From contig NZ_PVBR01000005.1 of assembly GCF_002980495.1 (NCBI RefSeq), positions 124,001 to 188,000 of the forward strand: a DNA stretch of 64,000 nt. The letters run 5' to 3'. The position numbers were made by a program, and so were the translations under genes. Below are positions 1 to 8,464 of this stretch, piece by piece (position 1 is the first letter of the stretch; every line of letters starts with the position of its first letter). Source of the DNA: Phyllobacterium phragmitis. GTDB taxonomy: Bacteria > Pseudomonadota > Alphaproteobacteria > Rhizobiales > Rhizobiaceae. The notes below the pieces were generated by a model. It ran no database searches, had not been told where the DNA came from, and saw only the letters and a list, made by a program, of their open reading frames with translations.

Positions 1-896
<896 letters not shown>

Positions 897-1059
897 GCGA
901 GTGAATAGTGAATGGTGAATAGTGAGGATGGCGATTTTATATTCGTTCCTCACTATAAGCCGCTTACTCATGTAACGGATAGGGAGTGGTGAGGTGGTGA
1001 GATAGGTAGAATTGCGTGTTTCTATTCGCTATTCACCATTCACCATTCACCAATTGAAC
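897..1059. repeat. Heptad-repeat inverted arms between atpD and atpC
   Basis: Bases 901-926 contain GTGAATA/GTGAATG units repeated every 7 bases. Bases 1021-1051 carry the complementary TTCACCA units. The two arms would pair in the atpD-atpC transcript as a long hairpin over about 95 bases. No gene is visible between them. It looks like a small intergenic repeat inserted within the atp operon. Confidence 0.65.
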
Positions 1060-1467
1060 ATGGCCGAAGCCTTCCATTTCGAACTGGTATCGCCGGAACG
1101 TCTTCTGCTCTCCGCGGAGGTCACTGAAGTCGTGATCCCCGGAAGCGAGGGCTATATGACCGTCATGGCCCGCCATGCTCCGCTCATGACCACCATCAAG
1201 CCGGGGGTCATCAGGGTGAAGCTCGCCGACGGCAAGGAAAGTTCCTATGTGGTTTTCGGCGGCTTTGCCGATGTGTCGCAGGAAATCTGCACGATCCTCG
1301 CCGAATCCGCCGTTCATGTCGATGAGCTGAACCGCGAGGAGCTTCAGCGCCGCATCCAGGATGCCCGTGAGGATCTACAAGATGCCGTCACGAATGAACA
1401 GCGCACGAAAGCCGAGCAGTTCCTGCATCAGCTCATGACGCTCGAGGGCTCGATCCTGCCGGCCTGA
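1060..1467 (+). CDS. atpC: F1 ATP synthase epsilon subunit
   Basis: A protein of 135 residues starting MAEAFHFELVSPERLLLS, the typical AtpC N-terminus. An upstream in-frame start at 1012 would add residues encoded by the intergenic repeat, so 1060 is preferred. The N-terminal beta-sandwich domain (about residues 1-85) is followed by a C-terminal helical hairpin (about 90-135). Epsilon sits in the central stalk, couples rotation to catalysis and can inhibit ATP hydrolysis. A strong intrinsic terminator follows, so atpC closes the operon. Confidence 0.96.
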   Translation: MAEAFHFELVSPERLLLSAEVTEVVIPGSEGYMTVMARHAPLMTTIKPGVIRVKLADGKESSYVVFGGFADVSQEICTILAESAVHVDELNREELQRRIQDAREDLQDAVTNEQRTKAEQFLHQLMTLEGSILPA

Positions 1468-1489
1468 CACCCCTACATCTGCGATTTGA

Positions 1490-1518
1490 GAAAAAGCGGC
1501 TCCGGCCGCTTTTTTGTT
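1490..1518 (+). terminator. Intrinsic terminator after atpC
   Basis: The arms AAAAGCGGC and GCCGCTTTT enclose a TCCG loop and are followed by a T run. This is a textbook Rho-independent terminator 24 bases after the atpC stop. Confidence 0.9.
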
Positions 1519-1595
1519 GCGACGGTACCGCGTCCGGTCGAACGGCCATGGCTGGCTGCACGCAGGTGCTCGCCGTTTCATTCACACTTGCGTGA

Positions 1596-1610
1596 GAACA
1601 AGGTGAGAAC
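1596..1610. promoter_or_regulatory. Candidate LexA (SOS) box
   Basis: The sequence is GAAC-N7-GAAC, the reverse reading of the GTTC-N7-GTTC direct repeat recognised by alphaproteobacterial LexA. It lies 81 bases before the ATG of the MarR gene. A match of eight fixed bases is expected about twice by chance in a window this size on two strands, so the call is tentative. Confidence 0.35.
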
Positions 1611-1662
1611 GAAATGTTTACTTGAAACCGTTTCCGTCAGGATATAATCGCTTAATTATCAT

Positions 1663-1672
1663 TAGTATACTA
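1663..1672. promoter_or_regulatory. Palindrome upstream of marR-like gene, possible operator
   Basis: TAGTATACTA is a perfect 10-base palindrome in an AT-rich patch 18 bases before the MarR gene start. MarR proteins commonly repress their own promoter at such palindromes. The assignment is by position only. Confidence 0.4.
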
Positions 1673-1690
1673 CATATATGGATTTGTATT

Positions 1691-2152
1691 ATGGGGACCA
1701 AAGAACTTCGTACGGAAATGGTCGACGCGCTTTCAAAAGTCAGCCGGAAGCTGCGTACACTTTTTGATGGACGGGTCAGGGAGCAGGGGCTGACCCTGGC
1801 GCGGGCCCGGACGCTCCTGGTGCTCAGCAATCAGGAAGGGCTCTACCAGAAAGAACTGGCGGAGGTGCTGGAAATCGAAAACGCCACGATGGTGCGTCTT
1901 CTCGATGGTCTCGAAAGACAGAATTTCATCGAACGCCGCGCCGTCAAAGGCGATCGCAGGGCAAAGCAGATCGTCATGACCCATGAAGGACGCGAGCAGG
2001 CCGAGTTGGTGGTGAAGCTCGCAGAAGAGGTAAGGCAGGATCTGCTGGATACGGTCAGCGACGAGGATATTGCCGCCACGGTCCGTGTGCTGCATGCCAT
2101 GGGGCATTCGATGGAGAAGACGGACCGGCCGCCGCTCTCTCAAGTAAATTAG
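1691..2152 (+). CDS. MarR family transcriptional regulator
   Basis: A 153-residue winged-helix regulator. The region LVLSNQEGLYQKELAEVLEIENATMVRLLDGLERQNFIERRAVKGDRRAKQIVMTHEGREQ contains the MarR recognition helix and the DRR wing motif (about residues 36-100). Flanking helices should form the dimer interface. Members usually repress efflux or stress genes and respond to small phenolic ligands. The start MGTKELRTEM at 1691 is chosen because the longer frame from 1622 runs through AT-rich promoter-like sequence with a palindrome. The ligand and target are unknown, and no partner gene lies beside it on the same strand. Confidence 0.9.
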   Translation: MGTKELRTEMVDALSKVSRKLRTLFDGRVREQGLTLARARTLLVLSNQEGLYQKELAEVLEIENATMVRLLDGLERQNFIERRAVKGDRRAKQIVMTHEGREQAELVVKLAEEVRQDLLDTVSDEDIAATVRVLHAMGHSMEKTDRPPLSQVN

Positions 2153-2227
2153 CGCCTAGATCGCCGCTGGCGTCAGCGCCCATTGCGGATCATCGTAGAG
2201 AATACGCAATTTTCTCGCCTGAAACGG

Positions 2228-2536
2228 CTATCTGCGCACCATCAGACCGATAAGAAGGCCTATGCAGGCGAGGAGAGCAACAGAGGCGAGTGGCTTTTCC
2301 CGCGCCGTATCAGCCACGTGATGGGCTTGCCTGCCTGCCACATGGGCAGCCTTGGCACTCTTGTTTTTGAGAAGGCCGTAGACGTCGGATGCCGTGTCTC
2401 TGGCACTGTCCAGAATATGGAAACCCTGCCGGGAAAGCGTCTCGGAAATTTCGGACACCTCCCGGCGTAATTCAGCAATCTGGTTTTCGAGATCCTTGCC
2501 GGTCTGCGCGCGCGTTCTTGTCTCCGGTGATGCCAT
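2228..2536 (-). CDS. DUF883/ElaB-YqjD-like membrane-anchored protein
   Basis: A 102-residue protein with a long amphipathic, coiled-coil-prone N-terminal part (DLENQIAELRREVSEISETL, about residues 15-35) and a single C-terminal hydrophobic segment (ASVALLACIGLLIGLMV) ending in RR. This plan matches the ElaB/YqjD/DUF883 group, inner-membrane proteins of stressed or stationary cells, some of which bind ribosomes. The ATG at 2536 has a good AAGGAAAT ribosome site. An EcfG-type promoter lies about 45 bases upstream, which fits a general-stress gene. Family placement is by architecture and moderate similarity. Confidence 0.75.
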   Translation of the reverse strand: MASPETRTRAQTGKDLENQIAELRREVSEISETLSRQGFHILDSARDTASDVYGLLKNKSAKAAHVAGRQAHHVADTAREKPLASVALLACIGLLIGLMVRR

Positions 2537-2860
2537 CTGTGATTTCCTTTCATCGGCTGTTTTCGAGGTGCCAGCAAGCGCAACGCCGTGCTTGACGAAA
2601 TGGTTCCGGTCGCGTTTGCGTGAAAACAAGTGAAAGCTATTGATCGGCGTTGCCATGGAAGTGCACCCTGGCTCGCACAATATCCTCCATAGAGCCGGGA
2701 AACGCCGACGGAATAGGATGAGAGATCCAGCACAGGTAACCGGTAACATCGAGGGCCCGGTAAGCACGATCATGTCCGATATATCCGTCACAGGCGAGAC
2801 CTGACGGCTCTTTGCTGAACGGGTGTTCAAAAGACGCCCGTCGCTGATGGAGGATATCCC
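2537..2860. other. Divergent intergenic region with one stress promoter
   Basis: This 324-base gap separates the minus-strand DUF883-like gene from the plus-strand DUF1344 gene. It holds the EcfG-type promoter at 2582-2607 on the minus strand. A GGAGG ribosome site lies just before 2861. I recognise nothing else in it. Confidence 0.6.
2582..2607 (-). promoter_or_regulatory. EcfG-type general stress promoter
   Basis: Read on the minus strand this is GGAAC-N17-CGTT, the consensus for the alphaproteobacterial general stress sigma factor EcfG (RpoE2/SigT). It ends about 45 bases before the start codon of the DUF883-like gene at 2536, the expected distance for a short leader. Confidence 0.7.
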
Positions 2861-3145
2861 ATGCGTATTCATATATTTTCGGCTGCAGCAGCCATTCTCG
2901 CCCTCTCCGCCTATAGTGCGCAGGCGGAAGATTTCGCTTTCGGCAAGGTGAAGATGTATGACCGGAACAGCCAGGTGGTCACGTTGGATAGCGGTTCGTC
3001 GTTCATCCTGAACCCCAGCTATCATCCGGACATACGCCCCGGCGACGCCGTGGTGATCGCCTGGCAGGACAACCTCAATGGCAATTTCTACGCCGACTAT
3101 GTGGGGCCGGCCACGACAATGATGCAGAACATGACGAGTAACTGA
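2861..3145 (+). CDS. Small secreted DUF1344-type protein
   Basis: A 94-residue protein with a clear Sec signal peptide (MRIHIFSAAAAILALSAYSAQA, cleavage after about residue 22). A compact beta-rich remainder follows (FGKVKMYDRNSQVVTLDSGS, then GDAVVIAWQD). It resembles the DUF1344 family of short periplasmic proteins in rhizobia and Brucella, whose function is unknown. GGAGG lies a few bases before the ATG. It is monocistronic and faces away from the stress-promoter-driven gene at 2228-2536. Confidence 0.75.
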   Translation: MRIHIFSAAAAILALSAYSAQAEDFAFGKVKMYDRNSQVVTLDSGSSFILNPSYHPDIRPGDAVVIAWQDNLNGNFYADYVGPATTMMQNMTSN

Positions 3146-3243
3146 TCGAAAGATCGAAGGCGATGGGAGCCGTTCCCGCCGCTTTCGTTATCGCCGTATT
3201 GAGGTTTGGAGGGAAAACCCGGCTTGATTTTCCCCGACCTGTT

Positions 3244-3921
3244 CTAAGGCGCGAGCGTTCGCAAATGGCGGATGAGATCTGCGGCCATTGCCATGGCCTT
3301 TTCCGGAGTGCGGGCGGTAATGGCGTCGATCATGGCAATGTGGGCATCGGTCGATGCTGCGATGCCGTCATCACGCTTCAGGCGGAACCAGAAACGACGG
3401 CTATGGGTTTGCAGAGGCGCCGCAAGGCGCGCGGCGAAGACATTGCCTGCGGCTTGCCCGAGGACCGCATCGAGCGCTTTGTCCGCATCGAGGAACTGGC
3501 CGACATCATCATCCGCGGCCGCCTTTCGCATGGCATCGGCGGCGGCCTGGAAGCGCTCGTGGTCGCGCGGGCCGGCAAGCCGTGCGGCGTCACGCGCCAG
3601 CACCTGCTCGACGCCTTCACGCGCATCGAGCACCTTTGCGAAATCTTTCGGGTCAAGCGGCGTAATGGCGATGCCGGAGCGGGGACGAACCTCCATCAGT
3701 CCTTCCCAGGCGAGCCTCTGAATGGCTTCGCGTACCGGTGTGCGGCCCATGCCGGTCAACTCGATCAGCCTGCGTTCGTTGACCACCATATTGGGTTCGA
3801 GGACGAGCGTGACGATCAGGCGTTCGAGCGTGCGGTATGCCTGCTCGGCCAGACTTTCGCTTGGCAGGCTTTGCGGCGCGTGCGCTTCGTTCACCAGCTT
3901 GGTCAATCGGCTTTCTTCCAT
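3244..3921 (-). CDS. GntR family (FadR/FCD subgroup) regulator of hydroxyproline operon
   Basis: A 225-residue regulator. The N-terminal winged helix (about residues 20-90) contains LIELTGMGRTPVREAIQRLAWEGLMEVRPRSGI. An all-helical FCD ligand domain follows, with its metal- or ligand-binding histidines and arginines spread over residues 95-220. It is transcribed divergently from the hydroxyproline catabolic genes, which start 99 bases away. Paired GATATATCA sites lie in the shared gap. The simplest reading is an inducer-released repressor of that operon and of itself, the inducer being hydroxyproline or an intermediate. This is inference from position. Confidence 0.9.
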   Translation of the reverse strand: MEESRLTKLVNEAHAPQSLPSESLAEQAYRTLERLIVTLVLEPNMVVNERRLIELTGMGRTPVREAIQRLAWEGLMEVRPRSGIAITPLDPKDFAKVLDAREGVEQVLARDAARLAGPRDHERFQAAADAMRKAAADDDVGQFLDADKALDAVLGQAAGNVFAARLAAPLQTHSRRFWFRLKRDDGIAASTDAHIAMIDAITARTPEKAMAMAADLIRHLRTLAP

Positions 3922-3984
3922 GTGCTATTCTTTTCGGATCGGGCCAGATGGATCAGATGATGCTTGACGGTTCCGCACCGTAGA

Positions 3985-4004
3985 GATATATCACTGATAT
4001 ATCA
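3985..4004. promoter_or_regulatory. Paired GATATATCA operator, probable GntR site
   Basis: GATATATCA occurs at 3985-3993 and again at 3996-4004, 11 bases apart. The second is part of the perfect palindrome TGATATATCA (3995-4004). The sites lie just before the ribosome site of the deaminase gene, between it and the divergent GntR gene, where a repressor would block transcription. Confidence 0.6.
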
Positions 4005-4020
4005 ATAAGGAGATCGCATT

Positions 4021-4914
4021 ATGTGGACGGGCGTCATTCCGGCAGTCACCAGCAAATTCACAGAGAACGATGCGCTGGATCACCAGGAGATGGAGCGTTG
4101 CTTCGGGCTCCAGATCGAAGCGGGCGTCGATGGTCTCATCGTTGCGGGATCGCTCGGTGAAGGGCCGATGCTGTCGCATGACGAAAAGCTCGAAATTCTC
4201 AAAATCGCGCAGTCGGCCGCGAAGGGAAAGCCGGTGCTGCTGACCATCAACGAGGCTGCGACGCGTGACGGTGCAGCACTCGCCAAGAAGGCCGCCAAAG
4301 CCGGGGCCGACGGCCTGATGATCGTGCCGAGCCCGATCTATCATACCAACCCGGAAGAAACCGCGGCGACGCTCAAGGCGGTTGCGGCTGCGGGCGGCCT
4401 GCCTGTCATGATCTATTCCAACCGTATGGCCTACCGCGTCGATGTAACGGGCGATATCCTGGCGGAGCTTGCTTCCGACGAGCATTTCGTCGCCATCAAG
4501 GAATCCTCCGACGATGTTCGCCGCACGACCGACATCATCAACCAGTTCGGCGATCGTTACGATCTCTTCACCGGCGTCGACAATCTGGCCTTCGAGGCGC
4601 TGACCGCCGGTGCCGTCGGCTGGGTCGCCGGTCTGGTCACGGCTTTCCCGCGTGAGACGGTGGCGATCTATCAGCTCATCAAGCAGGGACGTTACGCGGA
4701 GGCGCTGACGATCTACCGCTGGTTCCGGCCGCTACTCGACCTCGATGTCTCGACCTATCTCGTGCAGAATATCAAGCTTGCCGAAGTTCATGCGATCGGG
4801 ACGAACGACCGCGTGCGCATGCCGCGCCAGCCGCTCCAGGGCGGACGGCGCAATGCGGTGGAGAAGATCGTCAAGGACGCGCTGGCCGTTCGTCCGGCGC
4901 TTCCCTCGTTCTGA
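4021..4914 (+). CDS. DapA-family 1-pyrroline-4-hydroxy-2-carboxylate deaminase (probable)
   Basis: A 297-residue (beta/alpha)8 protein of the dihydrodipicolinate synthase family. The Schiff-base lysine is K160 in FVAIKESSDD, with the partner tyrosine Y132 in MIYSN. The GSLGEGPML stretch (family GTTGE) binds the keto-acid carboxylate. It is not taken as true DapA because it heads an operon with an FAD amine oxidase and a hydroxyproline epimerase. In that pathway this family converts pyrroline-4-hydroxy-2-carboxylate to 2-oxoglutarate semialdehyde, releasing ammonia. AAGGAG precedes the ATG. Substrate is inferred from context. Confidence 0.82.
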   Translation: MWTGVIPAVTSKFTENDALDHQEMERCFGLQIEAGVDGLIVAGSLGEGPMLSHDEKLEILKIAQSAAKGKPVLLTINEAATRDGAALAKKAAKAGADGLMIVPSPIYHTNPEETAATLKAVAAAGGLPVMIYSNRMAYRVDVTGDILAELASDEHFVAIKESSDDVRRTTDIINQFGDRYDLFTGVDNLAFEALTAGAVGWVAGLVTAFPRETVAIYQLIKQGRYAEALTIYRWFRPLLDLDVSTYLVQNIKLAEVHAIGTNDRVRMPRQPLQGGRRNAVEKIVKDALAVRPALPSF

Positions 4915-4922
4915 TGATCCCA

Positions 4923-4948
4923 AGCCCTCTTCCATCCGGAAGGGGGCT
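4923..4948 (+). other. Intercistronic hairpin in hydroxyproline operon
   Basis: AGCCCTCTTCC and GGAAGGGGGCT pair over 11 positions around an ATCC loop, between the deaminase stop and the next gene. There is no T run after it, so it is more likely an mRNA stability or processing element than a terminator. Confidence 0.55.
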
Positions 4949-4984
4949 TCGTGTATCTGCGTATTTTCAGCAGGAAGAAGCAGC

Positions 4985-6244
4985 ATGTCCGGCATCGAAA
5001 GCCAGCGCGACCATGAGATCGTCATCATCGGGGCGGGCATCATCGGCATTTCAATCGCTGCCTTTCTTGCCGAGGCGGGCCATGAGGTCCTGGTCGTCGA
5101 CCGCACCGGTATTTGCGAGGAAACGAGTTCGGGCAATGCCGCCGCGCTCGCCTTTTCCGATATCCTGCCTCTCGCCTCCAAGGGCGTTCTGGCGAAGCTG
5201 CCCGGCTGGCTTGTCGATCCTCTCGGACCGTTCACCATCCGCCCCTCCTATCTGCCGAAGCTAGCGCCGTGGCTCTATCGTTTCTGGCGGGCGAGCGGCG
5301 CATCGGCGCAGGCGAACAGCTTGCGCGCGCAGACGGCGATGATGCAGCTTGCCGAAGCGGAGATGTTGTCGCTCATTGAGCGTGCCGGCGTCTCGAACAT
5401 GCTGCGCGAGGATGGCTCGCTCGAGCTTTATGAAAGCGAGGCGGAACTGAAGGCGGCACAGCCCGACTGGGATGCGCGGGAGCGGGCAGACATCGCCTTC
5501 TGGCATATTCGCGGCAAGGAACTGGCGGACTATCAGCCGGGACTTTCGCCGCGCTTCGTCGTCGGGGGCTTCGTGCCGGACTGGAAGACGGTGAGCGATC
5601 CCAAGCTGCTGGGGCAGGCGCTGTGGGCCCATGCGGAGCGCGCCGGCGCCCGGTTCATCAAGGGCGAAGTTGGATCCGTTTCCGCCTCCGATGGAAGGAC
5701 AATGGTTCGACTGGCCGATGGCCGCGTATTGTCGGCAGGCAAGCTCGTCGTCGCGGCCGGCGCCTGGTCGCATCAGCTGGCCCGGCAGTTCGGCGACGCC
5801 ATACCGCTGGAGACCGAACGCGGTTACAACACCACGCTTCCAGTCGATAGCTTCGACCTGAAACGCCAGTTGATTTTCTCCGGCCATGGCTTTGTCGTCA
5901 CGCCGCTTGAAACCGGCATCCGTGTCGGCGGCGCCGTGGAGTTCGGCGGTCTGCGCCTGCCGCCCAACTATGCCCGGGCGGACGCAATGCTGAAAAAGGC
6001 CGAGATGTTCCTGCCGGGGTTGAATGCCAGCGGCGGGCGGCGGTGGATGGGCTACAGGCCGTCGCTGCCGGATTCGCTTCCCGTGATCGGCAGGGCGAAA
6101 GACCTGCCGAATGTTTTCTATGCGTTCGGCCATGGCCATCTGGGGCTCACCCAGTCGGCTGCGACCGGCCGCTTGATCCGCGATCTCGTTTCCGGGCAAA
6201 CTCCGGCGATCGATCTTGCGCCATTCAACCCGCAACGTTTCTGA
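4985..6244 (+). CDS. FAD-dependent D-amino-acid oxidase/dehydrogenase, probable cis-4-hydroxy-D-proline oxidase
   Basis: A 419-residue DAO/DadA-type flavoprotein. An N-terminal Rossmann motif (VIIGAGIIGISIAAFLAEAGHEVLVVDR, about residues 12-40) binds FAD. A substrate domain follows, then the C-terminal FGHGHLGLTQSAATGRLIRDLV that closes over the flavin. ATG 4985 has AGGAAG upstream. The longer frame back to 4745 overlaps the deaminase gene and is unlikely. Between the deaminase and the epimerase, the expected reaction is oxidation of cis-4-hydroxy-D-proline to 1-pyrroline-4-hydroxy-2-carboxylate. Electron acceptor and exact substrate are not shown by sequence. Confidence 0.85.
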   Translation: MSGIESQRDHEIVIIGAGIIGISIAAFLAEAGHEVLVVDRTGICEETSSGNAAALAFSDILPLASKGVLAKLPGWLVDPLGPFTIRPSYLPKLAPWLYRFWRASGASAQANSLRAQTAMMQLAEAEMLSLIERAGVSNMLREDGSLELYESEAELKAAQPDWDARERADIAFWHIRGKELADYQPGLSPRFVVGGFVPDWKTVSDPKLLGQALWAHAERAGARFIKGEVGSVSASDGRTMVRLADGRVLSAGKLVVAAGAWSHQLARQFGDAIPLETERGYNTTLPVDSFDLKRQLIFSGHGFVVTPLETGIRVGGAVEFGGLRLPPNYARADAMLKKAEMFLPGLNASGGRRWMGYRPSLPDSLPVIGRAKDLPNVFYAFGHGHLGLTQSAATGRLIRDLVSGQTPAIDLAPFNPQRF

Positions 6245-6256
6245 GGCTGAAAGACA

Positions 6257-7258
6257 ATGGCCAGGCACTCCTTCTTCTGCGTCGATGGGCACACTTGCGG
6301 CAATCCCGTAAGGCTGGTGGCGGGTGGCGGACCCAATCTGCAGGGCGCGAATATGATGGAGAAGCGGGCGCACTTCCTGCGCGAATTTGACTGGATCCGC
6401 ACCGGGCTGATGTTCGAGCCGCGCGGCCATGACATGATGTCCGGCTCGATCCTCTATCCGCCGACCCGGCCCGATTGCGATGTGGCCGTGCTGTTCATCG
6501 AGACCTCCGGCTGCCTGCCGATGTGCGGGCATGGGACCATCGGCACCGTGACGATGGCGATCGAGCATGGGCTGGTGACGCCGAAGACGCCGGGTATCCT
6601 GCGGCTCGATACGCCGGCCGGACTGGTCGTGGCGGAATATGAGCAGAAGGGGCAATATGTCGAAAGCGTGCGGATCACCAATGTTCCGGCTTTCCTCCAT
6701 GCGGAAGGGCTGGAGGTCGAATGTCCGGGTTTGGGGTTGTTGCGTGTCGACGTCGCCTATGGCGGGAATTTCTACGCCATCGTCGATCCCCAGGAAAACT
6801 ATGCCGATATGGCGGATTATCGCGCGCTCGATCTGATCGGATGGAGCCCGGTTCTGCGCCAGCGGCTGAACGAACTCTATACATTCGTCCATCCGGAAAA
6901 CCCTGATATCAACCGCCTGAGCCATATTCTGTGGACCGGCAAGCCGACACTGCCCGAAGCGCATGGCCGCAATGCGGTCTTCTACGGTGACAAGGCCATC
7001 GACCGCTCGCCTTGCGGCACGGGAACCTCGGCGCGCATGGCGCAGCTTGCCGGCAAGGGCATGTTGAAGCCCGGCGATGATTTCGTGCACGAATCGATCA
7101 TCGGCTCGCTCTTTCATGGCCGCGTTGAAAAAGCAGTCGAGGTGGCGGGGTGTCCGGCGATCATTCCTTCCGTCGCCGGGTGGGCCCGGATGACCGGTTA
7201 TAATACGATCTTCATCGACGACCGCGATCCGTTCGCGCATGGCTTCGTCGTCGTTTAA
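6257..7258 (+). CDS. prpA: 4-hydroxyproline 2-epimerase (PrpA type)
   Basis: A 333-residue member of the proline racemase family. Both catalytic cysteines are present: C90 in LPMCGHGTIG and C253 in SPCGTGTSA. The pair marks a racemase or epimerase, whereas the dehydratase branch has threonine at the second position. It interconverts trans-4-hydroxy-L-proline and cis-4-hydroxy-D-proline, step one of the pathway encoded by the two genes upstream. It closely resembles Brucella PrpA, reported as a hydroxyproline epimerase and B-cell mitogen. It starts 12 bases after the oxidase stop, so it is co-transcribed. No signal peptide is seen. Confidence 0.92.
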   Translation: MARHSFFCVDGHTCGNPVRLVAGGGPNLQGANMMEKRAHFLREFDWIRTGLMFEPRGHDMMSGSILYPPTRPDCDVAVLFIETSGCLPMCGHGTIGTVTMAIEHGLVTPKTPGILRLDTPAGLVVAEYEQKGQYVESVRITNVPAFLHAEGLEVECPGLGLLRVDVAYGGNFYAIVDPQENYADMADYRALDLIGWSPVLRQRLNELYTFVHPENPDINRLSHILWTGKPTLPEAHGRNAVFYGDKAIDRSPCGTGTSARMAQLAGKGMLKPGDDFVHESIIGSLFHGRVEKAVEVAGCPAIIPSVAGWARMTGYNTIFIDDRDPFAHGFVVV

Positions 7259-7553
7259 CGTGGTGTCGCGTATGGGCCATCATCAATGGCTGCCGCTGAG
7301 CAATGTCGGCCATGAAATGAGATGGGGAAATTCCCGTTCAGAAAGGGATTGTCGACAAAAACATTTGCATAAGCCTGTGGTTCTAGTGAAAAATCCTTAA
7401 AATACGAGCTGCGGCTTATTGGTCCTTCGTCTGATATAAAAACGGTTGCTTTCCGCGGTGCAGCGGTTAGGTGTAAAAAAAGGATCGGGGAAAAAGGGAA
7501 CCGCCGGAAAAGGCAGGAAATAACGTCCCGATCGTAATAAGGGTGGCTTTTCG

Positions 7554-8462
7554 ATGGAATATTTTATCCAGCAAGTGATCAACGGGCTGACGCTCGGCTC
7601 GATCTACGGCTTGATCGCGATCGGCTATACGATGGTGTACGGCATCATCGGCATGATCAATTTCGCGCATGGAGACATTTTCATGCTCGGCGCCTTCATG
7701 GCGCTCATCGTCTTTTTGATGCTGACGACATTCATCGGCGGCGTGCCGGTCGTGCTGGCGCTGTTTTTGATGATGATCGTATCCATGTGCCTGACCAGCC
7801 TGTGGAGTTGGACCATCGAGCGCGTCGCCTATCGTCCCTTGCGTGGATCGTTCCGCCTGGCGCCGCTCATCACGGCAATCGGCATGTCGATCGCGCTTTC
7901 CAATTTCGTGCAGGTGACGCAGGGGCCGCGCAACAAGTCGATCCCGCCGCTGATCAATAGCGGCTATACGATCTACGGCACCAACATCACCATTTCACTG
8001 AAGCAGATCGCCGTCATCGTGGTGACGGCCGTGCTGCTGGCCGCCTTCTGGTATCTCGTCAACCGCACATCGCTCGGGCGCGCCCAGCGGGCCTGCGAGC
8101 AGGACCGCAAGATGGCGGCGCTGCTCGGCATCAACGTCGACAGGACCGTCTCGCTGACCTTCGTCATGGGCGCCGCGCTTGCGGCAGTCGCGGGCACGCT
8201 CTACCTCGTGTATTATGGCGTGATCTCCTTTGCCGATGGGTTCATCCCCGGCGTCAAGGCCTTCACCGCCGCAGTGCTCGGCGGTATCGGCTCGCTTCCC
8301 GGCGCCGTCGTCGGCGGGTTGCTCATCGGTCTGATCGAAGCCTTGTGGGCAGCTTATTTCTCCAGTGACTACAAGGATGTGGCGGCGTTCTCCATTCTCG
8401 CGATCGTGCTCATCTTTATGCCTTCCGGCATTCTTGGCCGTCCTGAAGTCGAAAAGGTGTAA
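7554..8462 (+). CDS. livH: Branched-chain amino acid ABC transporter permease LivH
   Basis: A 302-residue integral membrane permease with about eight hydrophobic helices. It carries the LivH signature near the start ([36 protein letters not shown]) and the ATPase-coupling loop around [23 protein letters not shown]. It pairs with LivM to form the translocation path for leucine, isoleucine, valine or related amino acids. It is first in a run of livH-livM-livG-livF, a small membrane protein gene, then livK. A 295-base gap after the epimerase gene probably holds its own promoter. The substrate range of LIV systems is broad. Confidence 0.95.
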   Translation: MEYFIQQVINGLTLGSIYGLIAIGYTMVYGIIGMINFAHGDIFMLGAFMALIVFLMLTTFIGGVPVVLALFLMMIVSMCLTSLWSWTIERVAYRPLRGSFRLAPLITAIGMSIALSNFVQVTQGPRNKSIPPLINSGYTIYGTNITISLKQIAVIVVTAVLLAAFWYLVNRTSLGRAQRACEQDRKMAALLGINVDRTVSLTFVMGAALAAVAGTLYLVYYGVISFADGFIPGVKAFTAAVLGGIGSLPGAVVGGLLIGLIEALWAAYFSSDYKDVAAFSILAIVLIFMPSGILGRPEVEKV

Positions 8463-8464
8463 CC

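Noticed and set aside
4021-4914. True dihydrodipicolinate synthase (dapA)
   Set aside because: Operon context with an FAD amine oxidase and hydroxyproline epimerase fits the hydroxyproline deaminase branch better.
5261-7240. 659-codon open frame on the minus strand
   Set aside because: It is antisense to the FAD oxidase and hydroxyproline epimerase genes, both of which have clear catalytic motifs.
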